Of a stretch of 64,000 nt of DNA, positions 1 through 7,880 are shown piece by piece (position 1 is the first letter of the stretch; each line of letters begins with the position of its first letter). The stretch is taken from assembly GCA_045641065.1 (NCBI GenBank), contig JAZUGF010000076.1, forward strand, positions 12,211 to 76,210, given 5' to 3'. Under the pieces are notes generated by a model, which saw nothing but the letters and a program-made list of their open reading frames with translations, did no database searches and was not told where the DNA came from. Position numbers and translations under genes: made by a program. Source of the DNA: UBA1723 sp045641065 (lineage in GTDB: Bacteria > Bacteroidota > Bacteroidia > Bacteroidales > Paludibacteraceae).

Positions 1-65
1 ATTTTGTTTGCAAATGTAAAGATTTTTCTTGATTTGACAAACAAAATTCTAGAAGCCACGGACGC

Positions 66-103
66 CCAATTATGCAATTGGAATGTAGTCGCGAGATCTC
101 GCG
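66..103. repeat. Two adjacent short palindromes
   Basis: CCAATT-ATGC-AATTGG at 66-81 and the perfect 14-bp palindrome CGCGAGATCTCGCG at 90-103 lie just downstream of the leftward EamA gene. The second sits inside a GTAGTC...GTCTCTA context that resembles the GTAGAGACG palindromes seen elsewhere in the window. There is no U-tract on the leftward transcript, so a classical terminator is not supported. A further 10-bp inverted repeat (ATTTTGTTTG, 1-10, against 38-47) lies next to it. Confidence 0.5.
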
Positions 104-118
104 TCTCTATAATTACTC

Positions 119-1039
119 TTACTCTTGTTTTTTTGATTTTGATTTGTTCACTAATATGACGCCGAACACAACTGCCACACAAGAGATGATTTTCATCGGA
201 CTTAAAGTATCCATTCCAAGATATATTCCTAGCGACGTAGCAACGATCGGCTGCATGTAAGAATATAGACTGACAAGTGTAGGACGAAGTTCTTTCTGCC
301 CGATAGGCATTAAGAAATATGCGATGAAAGTTGCAAAAAACACGAGATATCCTAGTTCAAGAAATACCGTGGTCGGAACATTCGCATAGTCGACAGCCAT
401 CAAATCCGAGAATGAGAAAGGTGCAGACATTGAGAAAGAGAAAAGGAAAATCCATTTCATAAATGTCACGACGGAATACTTTTGAATCACCGGACGGAAA
501 ATTCCAAGATAAGAAGCGAACAATAATCCGTTCAAGAAGATTAGAATTACACCGAAAGGAGTAGTTGTCCTGGTAGTCCCCGTTGTCGCGATACTACTAT
601 TATAAATCAAAAGTATTACTCCAGCTAAACTTATCGCTACTCCTAGAGCTTTCTTTGGTGTTATAGGCTCTTTCAAGACAACTGCAGCAACAAGCATCGT
701 GAAGACGGGAGTGAAAGTCGCGATGATAGAGCAGTCAAGTGGAGTGGAGTAGTTGATGCCAACAAGGAAAGTCAACTGAGTTCCATAATAACCAAGCAGA
801 CTAGCGAAGAAAATTTTGATTAAGTCTTTTTTATCTACCGTCTCCTTTGGGGAAAAGATGGATAGAATCCAGAATAATAGGCCGGCACCAATCGAACGAA
901 GAGTGAAAAGTGAAAGAGGAGAGAAGATATGAGAGTTGGTCAGATCCTTCGTTAACACTATATTAAAGCCAAAAATGAGATAAGCACCACATGCAGCAAG
1001 GTGGCCAGCAATCAGTCTCTTTTTATTACCGTCTTCCAT
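119..1039 (-). CDS. EamA/DMT-family transporter
   Basis: A 306-residue polytopic membrane protein with about ten hydrophobic segments arranged as two tandem EamA repeats (roughly residues 12-148 and 160-297). This is the usual layout and length for drug/metabolite transporters of the RhaT/YdcZ type. The tail is charged (SKSKKQE), as expected for a cytoplasmic C terminus. The substrate cannot be read from sequence; family members export amino acids, nucleosides or sugars. The gene is divergent from cdsA, with about 145 bp between them. A TAATTTTG -7-like box lies on the minus strand at 1066-1073. The start ATG (1037-1039) is followed directly by a plausible short N-terminal cytoplasmic stretch. 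Confidence 0.85.
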   Translation of the reverse strand: MEDGNKKRLIAGHLAACGAYLIFGFNIVLTKDLTNSHIFSPLSLFTLRSIGAGLLFWILSIFSPKETVDKKDLIKIFFASLLGYYGTQLTFLVGINYSTPLDCSIIATFTPVFTMLVAAVVLKEPITPKKALGVAISLAGVILLIYNSSIATTGTTRTTTPFGVILIFLNGLLFASYLGIFRPVIQKYSVVTFMKWIFLFSFSMSAPFSFSDLMAVDYANVPTTVFLELGYLVFFATFIAYFLMPIGQKELRPTLVSLYSYMQPIVATSLGIYLGMDTLSPMKIISCVAVVFGVILVNKSKSKKQE

Positions 1040-1120
1040 TGAGATGTAAAATTTCTAATATTTTGCAAAATTACTAATTTTCCTGCATTTTGCTAAAAAG
1101 TGCGAAAAAAGCCGTTAATA

Positions 1121-1152
1121 TTTGTTAAAACGGCATAGTCATATTATATTTG
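1121..1152 (+). promoter_or_regulatory. Bacteroidota promoter for cdsA
   Basis: TTTG at 1121-1124, a 20-base spacer, then TATATTTG at 1145-1152, matching the TTTG/TAnnTTTG consensus of the Bacteroidota primary sigma factor. The cdsA start lies 32 bases downstream. Confidence 0.7.
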
Positions 1153-1184
1153 TTTTTTGATTTTTAAACTTAAAGTCTAATATT

Positions 1185-2057
1185 TTGAAAAATTTAGTAA
1201 TAAGGGCATTGACGGGAGCGATTTTGCTCTTAGTAATGATTACTGCGATTTTGATGCCGCCATACATATTTGGAATTGTATTTTTTGCATTGACTGTACT
1301 TTGTTTGTATGAGTTTTATGGTTTGTGTTATAAGGTAGATCAAGCAAAACCCATATCACGATGGGCTATGGTAGGAGGAGGAATATTGTTCCTATCAGTT
1401 TTCTTGGCTGAATTATTCCAGTCTCCATGGATTGTACCATTGTTGTATGTTCCATTTTTCACAGGAACTTTTGTTGTAGAATTATTCCGAAATAATGGAA
1501 ATCCAATATTAAATGTTGCGATGTCATTGCTTGGACATATTTATGTTGCATTACCATTCTCATGCTTATGTATGATAGAAAGTATGGGAGCATCATGTTA
1601 TGGAGGCACGATTGCAGAAAATTGGCAAGGAGGTCTATTGGTTTTGGCATTCTTCATTGCAATTTGGGTTTCTGATACTGGAGCATATTTGGTAGGGCGT
1701 GCAATCGGAAAACATAAGTTGTATGAAAGAGTATCGCCAAAGAAATCTTGGGAAGGTTTTTGGGGAGGCTTTGCATTAGCAACAATCGCGGGATTCTTTT
1801 TCGGAAGATATTTCCCTAATCTACCAGTTATAAATGGCCATCAGTTGTATGATTGGCAGTGGTCAGTTTTCTTCTCACTAATTTCTGTATTGGGAACTTT
1901 GGGAGATTTGGTAGAGAGTCTTTTCAAGAGATATTTCAAGGTGAAAGATTCAAGTAATATGCTTCCTGGTCATGGAGGCTTCCTTGACAGATTTGACAGT
2001 GCGATTATTTCTGCACCTTTCGCATATGCAATTTTACTTCTTTTTTTCACTAAATAA
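1185..2057 (+). CDS. cdsA: Phosphatidate cytidylyltransferase
   Basis: CdsA makes CDP-diacylglycerol from phosphatidic acid and CTP in the cytoplasmic membrane, the entry point to phospholipid synthesis. At 290 residues with about eight hydrophobic segments it fits the family. The C-terminal signature is clear: GDLVESLFKR..KD followed by PGHGGFLDRFDS (about residues 238-270), which holds the metal- and CTP-binding Asp residues. The chosen start is TTG at 1185; no ATG is available before the first conserved helix, and the alternative would be a downstream start that trims it. psd and pssA, which consume its product for phosphatidylethanolamine synthesis, lie 4-5 kb downstream beyond the polysaccharide operon, so three lipid genes flank the export genes. 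Confidence 0.95.
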   Translation: MKNLVIRALTGAILLLVMITAILMPPYIFGIVFFALTVLCLYEFYGLCYKVDQAKPISRWAMVGGGILFLSVFLAELFQSPWIVPLLYVPFFTGTFVVELFRNNGNPILNVAMSLLGHIYVALPFSCLCMIESMGASCYGGTIAENWQGGLLVLAFFIAIWVSDTGAYLVGRAIGKHKLYERVSPKKSWEGFWGGFALATIAGFFFGRYFPNLPVINGHQLYDWQWSVFFSLISVLGTLGDLVESLFKRYFKVKDSSNMLPGHGGFLDRFDSAIISAPFAYAILLLFFTK

Positions 2058-2059
2058 TA

Positions 2060-2089
2060 GTTGAATTTCGGGGGAATTGTATAATTTTG
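2060..2089 (+). promoter_or_regulatory. Promoter of the polysaccharide export operon
   Basis: GTTG at 2060-2063, an 18-base spacer and TAATTTTG at 2082-2089. It lies in the gap after cdsA and suggests that the export operon has its own start. The leader then contains the small inverted repeat CCTTATTAAGG. Confidence 0.5.
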
Positions 2090-2163
2090 TCCTTATTAAG
2101 GGCTGTTTTAAGTTGTTTTTAACTACAACTGCTTGATTTAAGTATTTTTAAAAACTTTTTGAC

Positions 2164-2964
2164 GTGAAAAAAACATTAAAACTTTTGGTGTTAGCCATTT
2201 GTGCTGTATTGCTTTCTTCTTGTAAGACACAAGAAAAGATTTTGTACTTTCAGGATATTCAGTTGAATAAAAGTGAACCAGTAGTAGGTTCAAGAGATAT
2301 TCGTTTGCAGCCTAAGGACCAGATTTCAATCATTGTCAATAGTAAGGATCCTCAGCTTGCAGCATTGTTTAATCTTGCAACATCAAGTAATCAGGTCGGA
2401 TCAGCTGGCGGCTCTGGTGGAAGCAGCTCGTCAAAGATCTCAGGTTATACTTTGGATGATAAGGGTGAAATTGATTTCCCTGTATTCGGTAAGATCAAAA
2501 TTTCAGGAATGACAAAGAGTGAGGTTGCTGAGCATGTAAAGACATCTTTGATGGAGGCAAACCTAATCAACGACCCAGTTGTGACAGTAGAGTTCATGAA
2601 CCTGTATGTGACAGTGTTGGGAGAGGTTAACTCACCAGGTAAGTACATGATCTCAAAGGACCAGATAACTTTGCTTGAGGCATTGAGTATGGCAGGTGAC
2701 CTTTCAATCTATGGTATCAGAGATGGAATCTACGTTATCAGAGAGGAAAACGGTCAGCGTATCACATATAAGACAGATATTCGTTCAAAGAATTTGTTCG
2801 CATCTCCTGCATACTTCTTGAAGCAAAATGATGTGATTTATGTAGAACCAAATAAGACTAAGACTAAGAACTCTCGTGTAGGTAGTGCCACAGGTCTTAT
2901 CTTCAGCTGCATTGGTGTGTTCTTCACAGTTCTTAATTTAGTTTTGAGTCTAACTAGTGATTAA
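2164..2964 (+). CDS. Wza-like polysaccharide export lipoprotein
   Basis: Outer-membrane polysaccharide export protein of the Wza/SLBB family. It begins with a GTG codon and a lipoprotein signal ending in the lipobox LLSSC (Cys20). It then has a Poly_export domain (about 45-135, interrupted by a Gly/Ser-rich loop near residue 80) and an SLBB domain (about 145-215, VTVLGEVNSPGKYMI). The last 25 residues form a hydrophobic helix (GLIFSCIGVFFTVLNLVL) that could span the outer membrane, as the C-terminal helix of Wza does. At 266 residues it is shorter than E. coli Wza (about 380), which is normal in Bacteroidota. It leads an operon with a chain-length/kinase gene and a phosphatase gene. Confidence 0.9.
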   Translation: MKKTLKLLVLAICAVLLSSCKTQEKILYFQDIQLNKSEPVVGSRDIRLQPKDQISIIVNSKDPQLAALFNLATSSNQVGSAGGSGGSSSSKISGYTLDDKGEIDFPVFGKIKISGMTKSEVAEHVKTSLMEANLINDPVVTVEFMNLYVTVLGEVNSPGKYMISKDQITLLEALSMAGDLSIYGIRDGIYVIREENGQRITYKTDIRSKNLFASPAYFLKQNDVIYVEPNKTKTKNSRVGSATGLIFSCIGVFFTVLNLVLSLTSD

Positions 2965-3042
2965 GGAAAAAACTTTACAATAATCAGCATAAAGGATCAA
3001 CATTTGATTGAAAATTTGTGGTATAGGAAATAGTAATATAGA

Positions 3043-5409
3043 ATGTCACAACAGTCACAAAATAGAAACTTACCAAACAACCAAGAGGAGGAGGGAATTA
3101 ATATTTCCGACCTCCTTCAGTTGTGCTTGACAAAATGGAAATGGTTTGTTTTGTCGGTTTTATTGTGTTTGGCTGCCGCCTTTTTGTACTTAATGTCAAC
3201 ATCGGCAATCTATACACGTACAGCGACACTTCTTATCGAAGATGAAAACAAGGGCAAGTCTGCCATATCTATGACTAACGAGTTTCAAGATTTGGGCTTG
3301 TTCTCCAACACGACAAACATCAATAATGAGCTGTTGACGTTAAAATCACCATCTTTGATGACACAGGTTGTCAACGATTTGGATTTGACAAACAAGTATG
3401 TCGTAAAAAATGGGTTGAGAAAGACAGCTCTTTATAAAAATTCACCTATAAAGGTTGATTTGGTAGATTTGGATAATGTTGTTGACAACATTTCATTCAA
3501 AATTTATGCTGACTTTGATAAGAAAAAAGTTGCCCTTAGCGAATTTAGATTCAACGAAAATGAGTTTGAAACAACTAAGTATGGTAATTTAACTGATACT
3601 ATAGCAACTCCTGTAGGAAGAGTTTTGGTGCTTGCAACCGAATTTTTCTGTGAAAACACAGAGATCAGATATAGTCATAGTAAGTTGAAATCAGTGACAG
3701 ATGGATATTGCAAGAGCCTAACTGTAAGTTTGGCCGATAAAAATTCATCTGTATTGAATTTGTCAATTAATGATCCATCGCCAGCGAGAGCAGAAGATAT
3801 TTTGAACTCGTTAATTCACAATTATAACGAGAATTGGATTCAAGACCGAAATAAATTAGCGACAAAGACATCTGAGTTCATTACAGAACGTTTGCAGATG
3901 ATTCTTCAGGATTTGACAGGTATTGACAAAAATATCGCAAATTTCAAGGGAGAAAATTTGTTGCCTGATATCAAGGCTGTGTCTCAGATATATTTGGAGC
4001 AGAATTCAGAGAGTGTTAAGCAATTGCTTTCCCTTAATGGACAGTTGATGACTCTAAATTATATCAATGAAATGCTTCACAGCCAGACTTTTGAGGATCC
4101 GCTACCTCAATCATCTGCGTTGTCGAATGGAAGCATCCAGCAACAGATTAACAAGTATAATGAGAAGTTACTTGACAGAAATCGATTGATCGCCAATAGT
4201 GGAGGAAACAACCCATTGGTTAATGATATGACAGAGGCTTTGAAGGAGATGCAAAAAGTAATTCTTCAAAGTGTTAAGAGTGAGATCACTGCTTTGAATA
4301 TGCAGATTAATCAGATTAAAGACCAAGAATCTCACACAATCAGCAAATTGGCAAGAAATCCTAATCAGGCTAAATATTTGTTGTCAGAGGAAAGACAACA
4401 GAAAGTCATGGAGGGATTGTATCTATTCTTGCTACAAAAACGTGAGGAAAACGAATTGTCAAAAGCATACAACGCTTATAAATCAAAGACTATTACTGAA
4501 CCTCGTGGTGCAGATGCTCCTATATCTCCACGTAAGGCAATCATACTTTTAGCTGCTTTTGTCATTGGATTGGCAATACCAGCTAGTATCTTGTATGTAT
4601 TAGAGAGCATGAACACTAAAGTTCGTAACAGAAAAGATTTGGATTGCTTGACTGTGCCATTTGCAGGCGAAATACCTCAGCAAGATAATATTGAAGAAAT
4701 GAAGCTTGCTGTAGAGCAAGACAATAGAAACCTAATTAATGAGTCTTTCCGAGTGCTACGAACTAATGTAGACTTTATTTTAGGAACTGATGACAAGAAA
4801 GTTGTCATGGTTACTTCAATGAATCAGGGTAGTGGAAAGAGTTTTATCTCTGCAAACTTGGCTTCTTGTGTTGCACTGAGAGATAAAAAAGTAATTGTGT
4901 TGGATCTAGACTTGCGTCGTGCCTCACTTTCTAAAATTGTAGATTCTCCAAGACACGGTTTGGCAGACTACTTCAATGGTAAAATTACAGATTGGAAAGA
5001 GATTTTAGTTAAGTCTACAGAAAATGAGAATCTTGACGTGTTGCCTGTAGGGTCAGTACCACCTAACCCAACAGAGTTGTTGCTTCACAAGACATACTTC
5101 TCTGATATGATGACAGAGTTAAGACAAAAATATGATTATATCTTCATAGATTGTCCACCTGTTGACATTGTTGCAGATGCGGGTATTGTATCAAAATTTG
5201 CCGACTTAACATTATTCGTACTAAGAGCTGGCTTGATGGAAAAGAACTTCCTTCATATTGTTGACGAATATTATGAGGAGAAGAAATACCCAACTATGTG
5301 TGTTGTACTTAACGGTACTGACCAAAACAACTATAAATATGGTTACGGTTATGGTTACGGTTATGGTTATGGCTATGGTTATGGATATAAAAAGAACAAG
5401 GTAGAATAA
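3043..5409 (+). CDS. Wzc-like chain-length determinant with BY-kinase domain
   Basis: Inner-membrane polysaccharide co-polymerase fused to a bacterial tyrosine kinase, controlling export and length of an extracellular polysaccharide. The Wzz domain runs from about residue 15, with membrane segments near 35-55 and 505-525 and a coiled-coil-rich periplasmic part between them. The cytoplasmic kinase has Walker A (MNQGSGKSF, about 592-601), Walker A' (VIVLDLDLRR) and Walker B (YIFIDCPPV, about 699). The tail (about 764-783) is an uninterrupted Tyr-Gly alternation, an extreme form of the tyrosine cluster that such kinases autophosphorylate. The TAA stop overlaps the ATG of the phosphatase gene by one base (TAATG), which implies translational coupling. 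At 788 residues it is a typical fused length. Confidence 0.93.
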   Translation: MSQQSQNRNLPNNQEEEGINISDLLQLCLTKWKWFVLSVLLCLAAAFLYLMSTSAIYTRTATLLIEDENKGKSAISMTNEFQDLGLFSNTTNINNELLTLKSPSLMTQVVNDLDLTNKYVVKNGLRKTALYKNSPIKVDLVDLDNVVDNISFKIYADFDKKKVALSEFRFNENEFETTKYGNLTDTIATPVGRVLVLATEFFCENTEIRYSHSKLKSVTDGYCKSLTVSLADKNSSVLNLSINDPSPARAEDILNSLIHNYNENWIQDRNKLATKTSEFITERLQMILQDLTGIDKNIANFKGENLLPDIKAVSQIYLEQNSESVKQLLSLNGQLMTLNYINEMLHSQTFEDPLPQSSALSNGSIQQQINKYNEKLLDRNRLIANSGGNNPLVNDMTEALKEMQKVILQSVKSEITALNMQINQIKDQESHTISKLARNPNQAKYLLSEERQQKVMEGLYLFLLQKREENELSKAYNAYKSKTITEPRGADAPISPRKAIILLAAFVIGLAIPASILYVLESMNTKVRNRKDLDCLTVPFAGEIPQQDNIEEMKLAVEQDNRNLINESFRVLRTNVDFILGTDDKKVVMVTSMNQGSGKSFISANLASCVALRDKKVIVLDLDLRRASLSKIVDSPRHGLADYFNGKITDWKEILVKSTENENLDVLPVGSVPPNPTELLLHKTYFSDMMTELRQKYDYIFIDCPPVDIVADAGIVSKFADLTLFVLRAGLMEKNFLHIVDEYYEEKKYPTMCVVLNGTDQNNYKYGYGYGYGYGYGYGYGYKKNKVE
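5335..5392 (+). repeat. Tyr-Gly coding repeat in the kinase tail
   Basis: A six-base GGTTAC/GGTTAT unit is repeated in tandem and encodes alternating Gly and Tyr. The near-perfect repeat makes the number of tyrosines prone to change by replication slippage. It is a coding microsatellite, not a CRISPR array. Confidence 0.85.
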
Positions 5410-6122
5410 TGGGATTTTTTGACTTTTTTACTGGAAAAAAATCGTTAAATCGTTCCGGTCTACTTGACGGATTTTGCGATAATCATATACATCTTTTGCC
5501 AGGAGTTGATGATGGTATACAAAATACTGAGGACGCATTTAAACTCCTAGAATTGATGGAGTCAGCAGGTGTAAAAACTGTTTGGTGTACTCCTCATATC
5601 ATGGAAGATTGTGCAAATGAGACCGAGTCTTTGAAAATGCATTTTGAAAAGTTCAAATCAACATACAAAGGTAGTATAGAACTTCACCTTGCTGCAGAGT
5701 ATATGCTTGACAGCTTGTTTGAAGAAAGACTTGAAAATGATGATTTGCTAATTCATTCAAATAATCATGTGCTTGTAGAGTCACGTTCTGTGTCCGCACC
5801 GTATAATTTCAAAGGGATTATAAAAGACATAATGTCTAAAGGCCATTATGTACTGCTTGCTCATCCAGAAAGATATGGTTTCTTGAATATGAAGAAGTAT
5901 GCAGAACTCAAGGATATGAAGGTTAGATTCCAGCTTAATATCACATCACTTCTTGGTTTATATGGCCCAGAAGTAAAAGAAAAAGCAGAACAACTTCTTG
6001 AAGCTGGATATTATGATGCTGTTGGCACTGACACGCATGGCGTGAAAAGATGGCAGCGTATGGAGTCTCAGAAACTAAGTAAAAAAATAATTAAACAGGT
6101 CCGTGCTATACCTGGAATATAA
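5409..6122 (+). CDS. PHP-type protein-tyrosine phosphatase (CpsB/YwqE-like)
   Basis: Manganese-dependent phosphatase expected to dephosphorylate the tail of the preceding tyrosine kinase. The PHP metal-site motifs are visible: DNHIHLLPGVDDG (His26, His28, Asp34/35), LLAHPERY (His152) and GTDTHG (Asp208, His210). Length 237 residues, close to B. subtilis YwqE and S. pneumoniae CpsB. There is no signal peptide, so it is cytoplasmic. It is translated from an ATG overlapping the kinase stop. The order export lipoprotein, kinase, phosphatase is complete, but no glycosyltransferases or flippase follow; the next genes are psd and pssA. The polymer-synthesis genes must therefore lie elsewhere. Confidence 0.9.
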   Translation: MGFFDFFTGKKSLNRSGLLDGFCDNHIHLLPGVDDGIQNTEDAFKLLELMESAGVKTVWCTPHIMEDCANETESLKMHFEKFKSTYKGSIELHLAAEYMLDSLFEERLENDDLLIHSNNHVLVESRSVSAPYNFKGIIKDIMSKGHYVLLAHPERYGFLNMKKYAELKDMKVRFQLNITSLLGLYGPEVKEKAEQLLEAGYYDAVGTDTHGVKRWQRMESQKLSKKIIKQVRAIPGI

Positions 6123-6161
6123 AAAAACAACGAAAAATAGGGCGAATTAGTTTTTTTTAAC

Positions 6162-6169
6162 TAAATTTG
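6162..6169 (+). promoter_or_regulatory. -7 box upstream of psd
   Basis: TAAATTTG matches TAnnTTTG. It overlaps the end of a small hairpin, ATTAGTT..AACTAAAT, at about 6146-6166. No clear -33 TTTG is seen, so the promoter call is tentative. The hairpin may also act as the terminator of the polysaccharide operon. Confidence 0.4.
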
Positions 6170-6200
6170 CGAGCCGATTAACTTAGAGGCAATTTAAGGA

Positions 6201-6860
6201 ATGACTATACATAAAGAAGGAAAAGGAATGCTATTGACGCTGCTTGTTATGCTAGCGTTAGTGATTACGGCATCATTCGTATATTTCGGAACGAATGCTG
6301 CTTCAATTGCCATTTCTGCACTTTGCGTTGGTATATTCTTGTTCTTTTTAAATTTCTTCCGTAATCCAAAGCGTGAATTTATTGGGTTTGAAGACGGCAT
6401 GATTATTGCCCCTGCTGATGGAACTGTAGTGATTGCTGAACCTGCAGAGGAACCGTTCTATTTCAAAGATAAAAGAATTCAAGTATCAATTTTCATGTCA
6501 GTCCTAAACGTACATGCTAATTGGTATCCTACAAGAGGTAAGGTTGTTTATTATACACATAATGATGGTAGATTCATGGCAGCCAACCTTCCAAAGTCAA
6601 GCACAGAAAACGAACGATCAACTATAGTTATTGAACTTGAGAACAAAACTCAGATTTTGTTGAGACAGGTGGCAGGTGCACTTGCTCGCCGTATCGTGAC
6701 ATATTCACGAGAAGGAGATGTATGCGATGAGAACCAGCAATTAGGATTCATCAAGTTTGGTTCAAGAGTTGACCTTTACTTGCCTATGGACAGTGAAATC
6801 TTGGTTAAAGTTGGTGATAAGACAACAGGAAACCAGACTGTCATCGCAAGAGTAAAATAA
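6201..6860 (+). CDS. psd: Phosphatidylserine decarboxylase proenzyme
   Basis: Decarboxylates phosphatidylserine to phosphatidylethanolamine at the membrane. At 219 residues it belongs to the short subfamily. Two N-terminal hydrophobic segments (about 8-28 and 32-52) precede the catalytic part. The self-cleavage site that creates the pyruvoyl cofactor is the Gly187-Ser188 pair in KFGSRVDLYLP, which splits off a short alpha chain. His in NVHANWYPTRG and the Asp in PADGTV are the usual conserved positions. The gene is followed after 8 bases by pssA, which makes its substrate, so the two form one functional unit. Confidence 0.95.
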   Translation: MTIHKEGKGMLLTLLVMLALVITASFVYFGTNAASIAISALCVGIFLFFLNFFRNPKREFIGFEDGMIIAPADGTVVIAEPAEEPFYFKDKRIQVSIFMSVLNVHANWYPTRGKVVYYTHNDGRFMAANLPKSSTENERSTIVIELENKTQILLRQVAGALARRIVTYSREGDVCDENQQLGFIKFGSRVDLYLPMDSEILVKVGDKTTGNQTVIARVK

Positions 6861-6868
6861 TTAAGACG

Positions 6869-7606
6869 ATGAATAAAATAATCAAAAGCATACCTAACAC
6901 ATTGACTTGTATCAGCCTATTCTTTGGCTGTTTGTCAGTGCTTTGTTCGATGAACGGAGAATTCCAATATGCTTTTTGGTGCATTTTGATAGGTTCCATT
7001 TTTGATTTTAGCGACGGATTTGCAGCAAGAGCATTGAATGCATCGTCAGCAATCGGAAAGGAATTGGATTCTTTGGCAGATCAGGTTAGCTTTGGTGTCG
7101 CTCCTGGATTTGCAATGTTTTTTTGGATGAAAGGACATGCCAATTGTCCATGTTGCGACTATCTACCCTACGTCGCATTTATAATCACAGCATTTTCAGC
7201 ATTAAGATTAGCTAAATTCAATATTGACGAAAGACAGACTACAAGTTTTATTGGTTTGCCAACTCCTGCCAATGCGATATTCCTATCGTCACTTGTCGCA
7301 GCGTCGGATTTGCTTTTTAAAGAAGGGACTTCAAATTGGTTCACTGACATTTGCTGTCAGCCAATCGTAATGACAGCTATAGTTCTTGTTACATCATACC
7401 TTTTGGTGTCTGAGTTTCCAATGTTTTCGTTGAAGATAAAACATTTAGGATGGACAGGGAACGAGATGAAATTTATTTTGATTGCTTTTGTTATAGCAGC
7501 ATTGATTGCATCTATTTGTTTTGGATTAATATATGCAGCTGCATTTTCATCTATACTTTTCTACATTGCAATGTGCTGTGTAGACTACGTCATGAAGAAA
7601 AAGTAA
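6869..7606 (+). CDS. pssA: CDP-diacylglycerol-serine O-phosphatidyltransferase
   Basis: Integral-membrane enzyme that joins serine to the diacylglycerol phosphate of CDP-DAG. The CDP-alcohol phosphotransferase signature D-G-x2-A-R-x8-G-x3-D-x3-D is perfect: Asp49, Gly50, Ala53, Arg54, Gly63, Asp67 and Asp71. There are about seven hydrophobic segments and 245 residues, as in the type II PssA found in Bacillus and Bacteroidota. Its substrate comes from CdsA upstream and its product feeds Psd. It is the last gene of the lipid pair; a GTAGAGACG-type palindrome with a T-run follows 70 bases later. Confidence 0.95.
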   Translation: MNKIIKSIPNTLTCISLFFGCLSVLCSMNGEFQYAFWCILIGSIFDFSDGFAARALNASSAIGKELDSLADQVSFGVAPGFAMFFWMKGHANCPCCDYLPYVAFIITAFSALRLAKFNIDERQTTSFIGLPTPANAIFLSSLVAASDLLFKEGTSNWFTDICCQPIVMTAIVLVTSYLLVSEFPMFSLKIKHLGWTGNEMKFILIAFVIAALIASICFGLIYAAAFSSILFYIAMCCVDYVMKKK

Positions 7607-7779
7607 CGAAAACGAAGACGAAAACGAAAACTAATGTTCGTTTGAAAATATAGAGATGGTGTTGATGCCATTATGTAGAGACGTATGAAAATGCGTCTCT
7701 ATTTTTTTGAAGATAAATCATGTGTAGCTGTACCTGCACATCTTTTGTCTTCGTTTTCGTTTTCGTCTTTCGTTAATTT
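7607..7779. repeat. Facing ACGAAA-rich repeats around the pssA terminator
   Basis: A run of (A)CGAAAACGAAGACGAAAAC type units at about 7607-7636 is answered by TCTTCGTTTTCGTTTTCG at about 7747-7770 on the same strand, forming a long imperfect inverted repeat. Between the arms sits the pssA terminator hairpin. No coding potential is convincing here. The rest of the gap to pckG holds only a -7 box. Confidence 0.55.
7676..7708 (+). terminator. Terminator after pssA
   Basis: TAGAGACGTAT-GAAA-ATGCGTCTCTA followed by seven T. The stem is one of the GTAGAGACG-type palindromes found several times in this window, here used as an intrinsic terminator. Confidence 0.75.
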
Positions 7780-7835
7780 TCTCAACAGACACAAAAAAAA
7801 TTGATTGCATAACATAAAAATCGGCTGAAATTTGC

Positions 7836-7843
7836 TATTTTTG
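7836..7843 (+). promoter_or_regulatory. -7 box of pckG
   Basis: TATTTTTG matches TAnnTTTG and lies 37 bases before the pckG ATG. A good -33 TTTG at the right spacing is not seen. Confidence 0.4.
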
Positions 7844-7880
7844 TGCCCAAATCGAAAATTTAATTCAATTAAAATAAGTC

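Noticed and set aside
6758..6766. Psd cleavage motif GSR as a possible defect (E. coli has LGST)
   Set aside because: GSR at this place is, to my knowledge, normal in the short Psd subfamily of Bacteroidota; the essential Gly-Ser bond is present.
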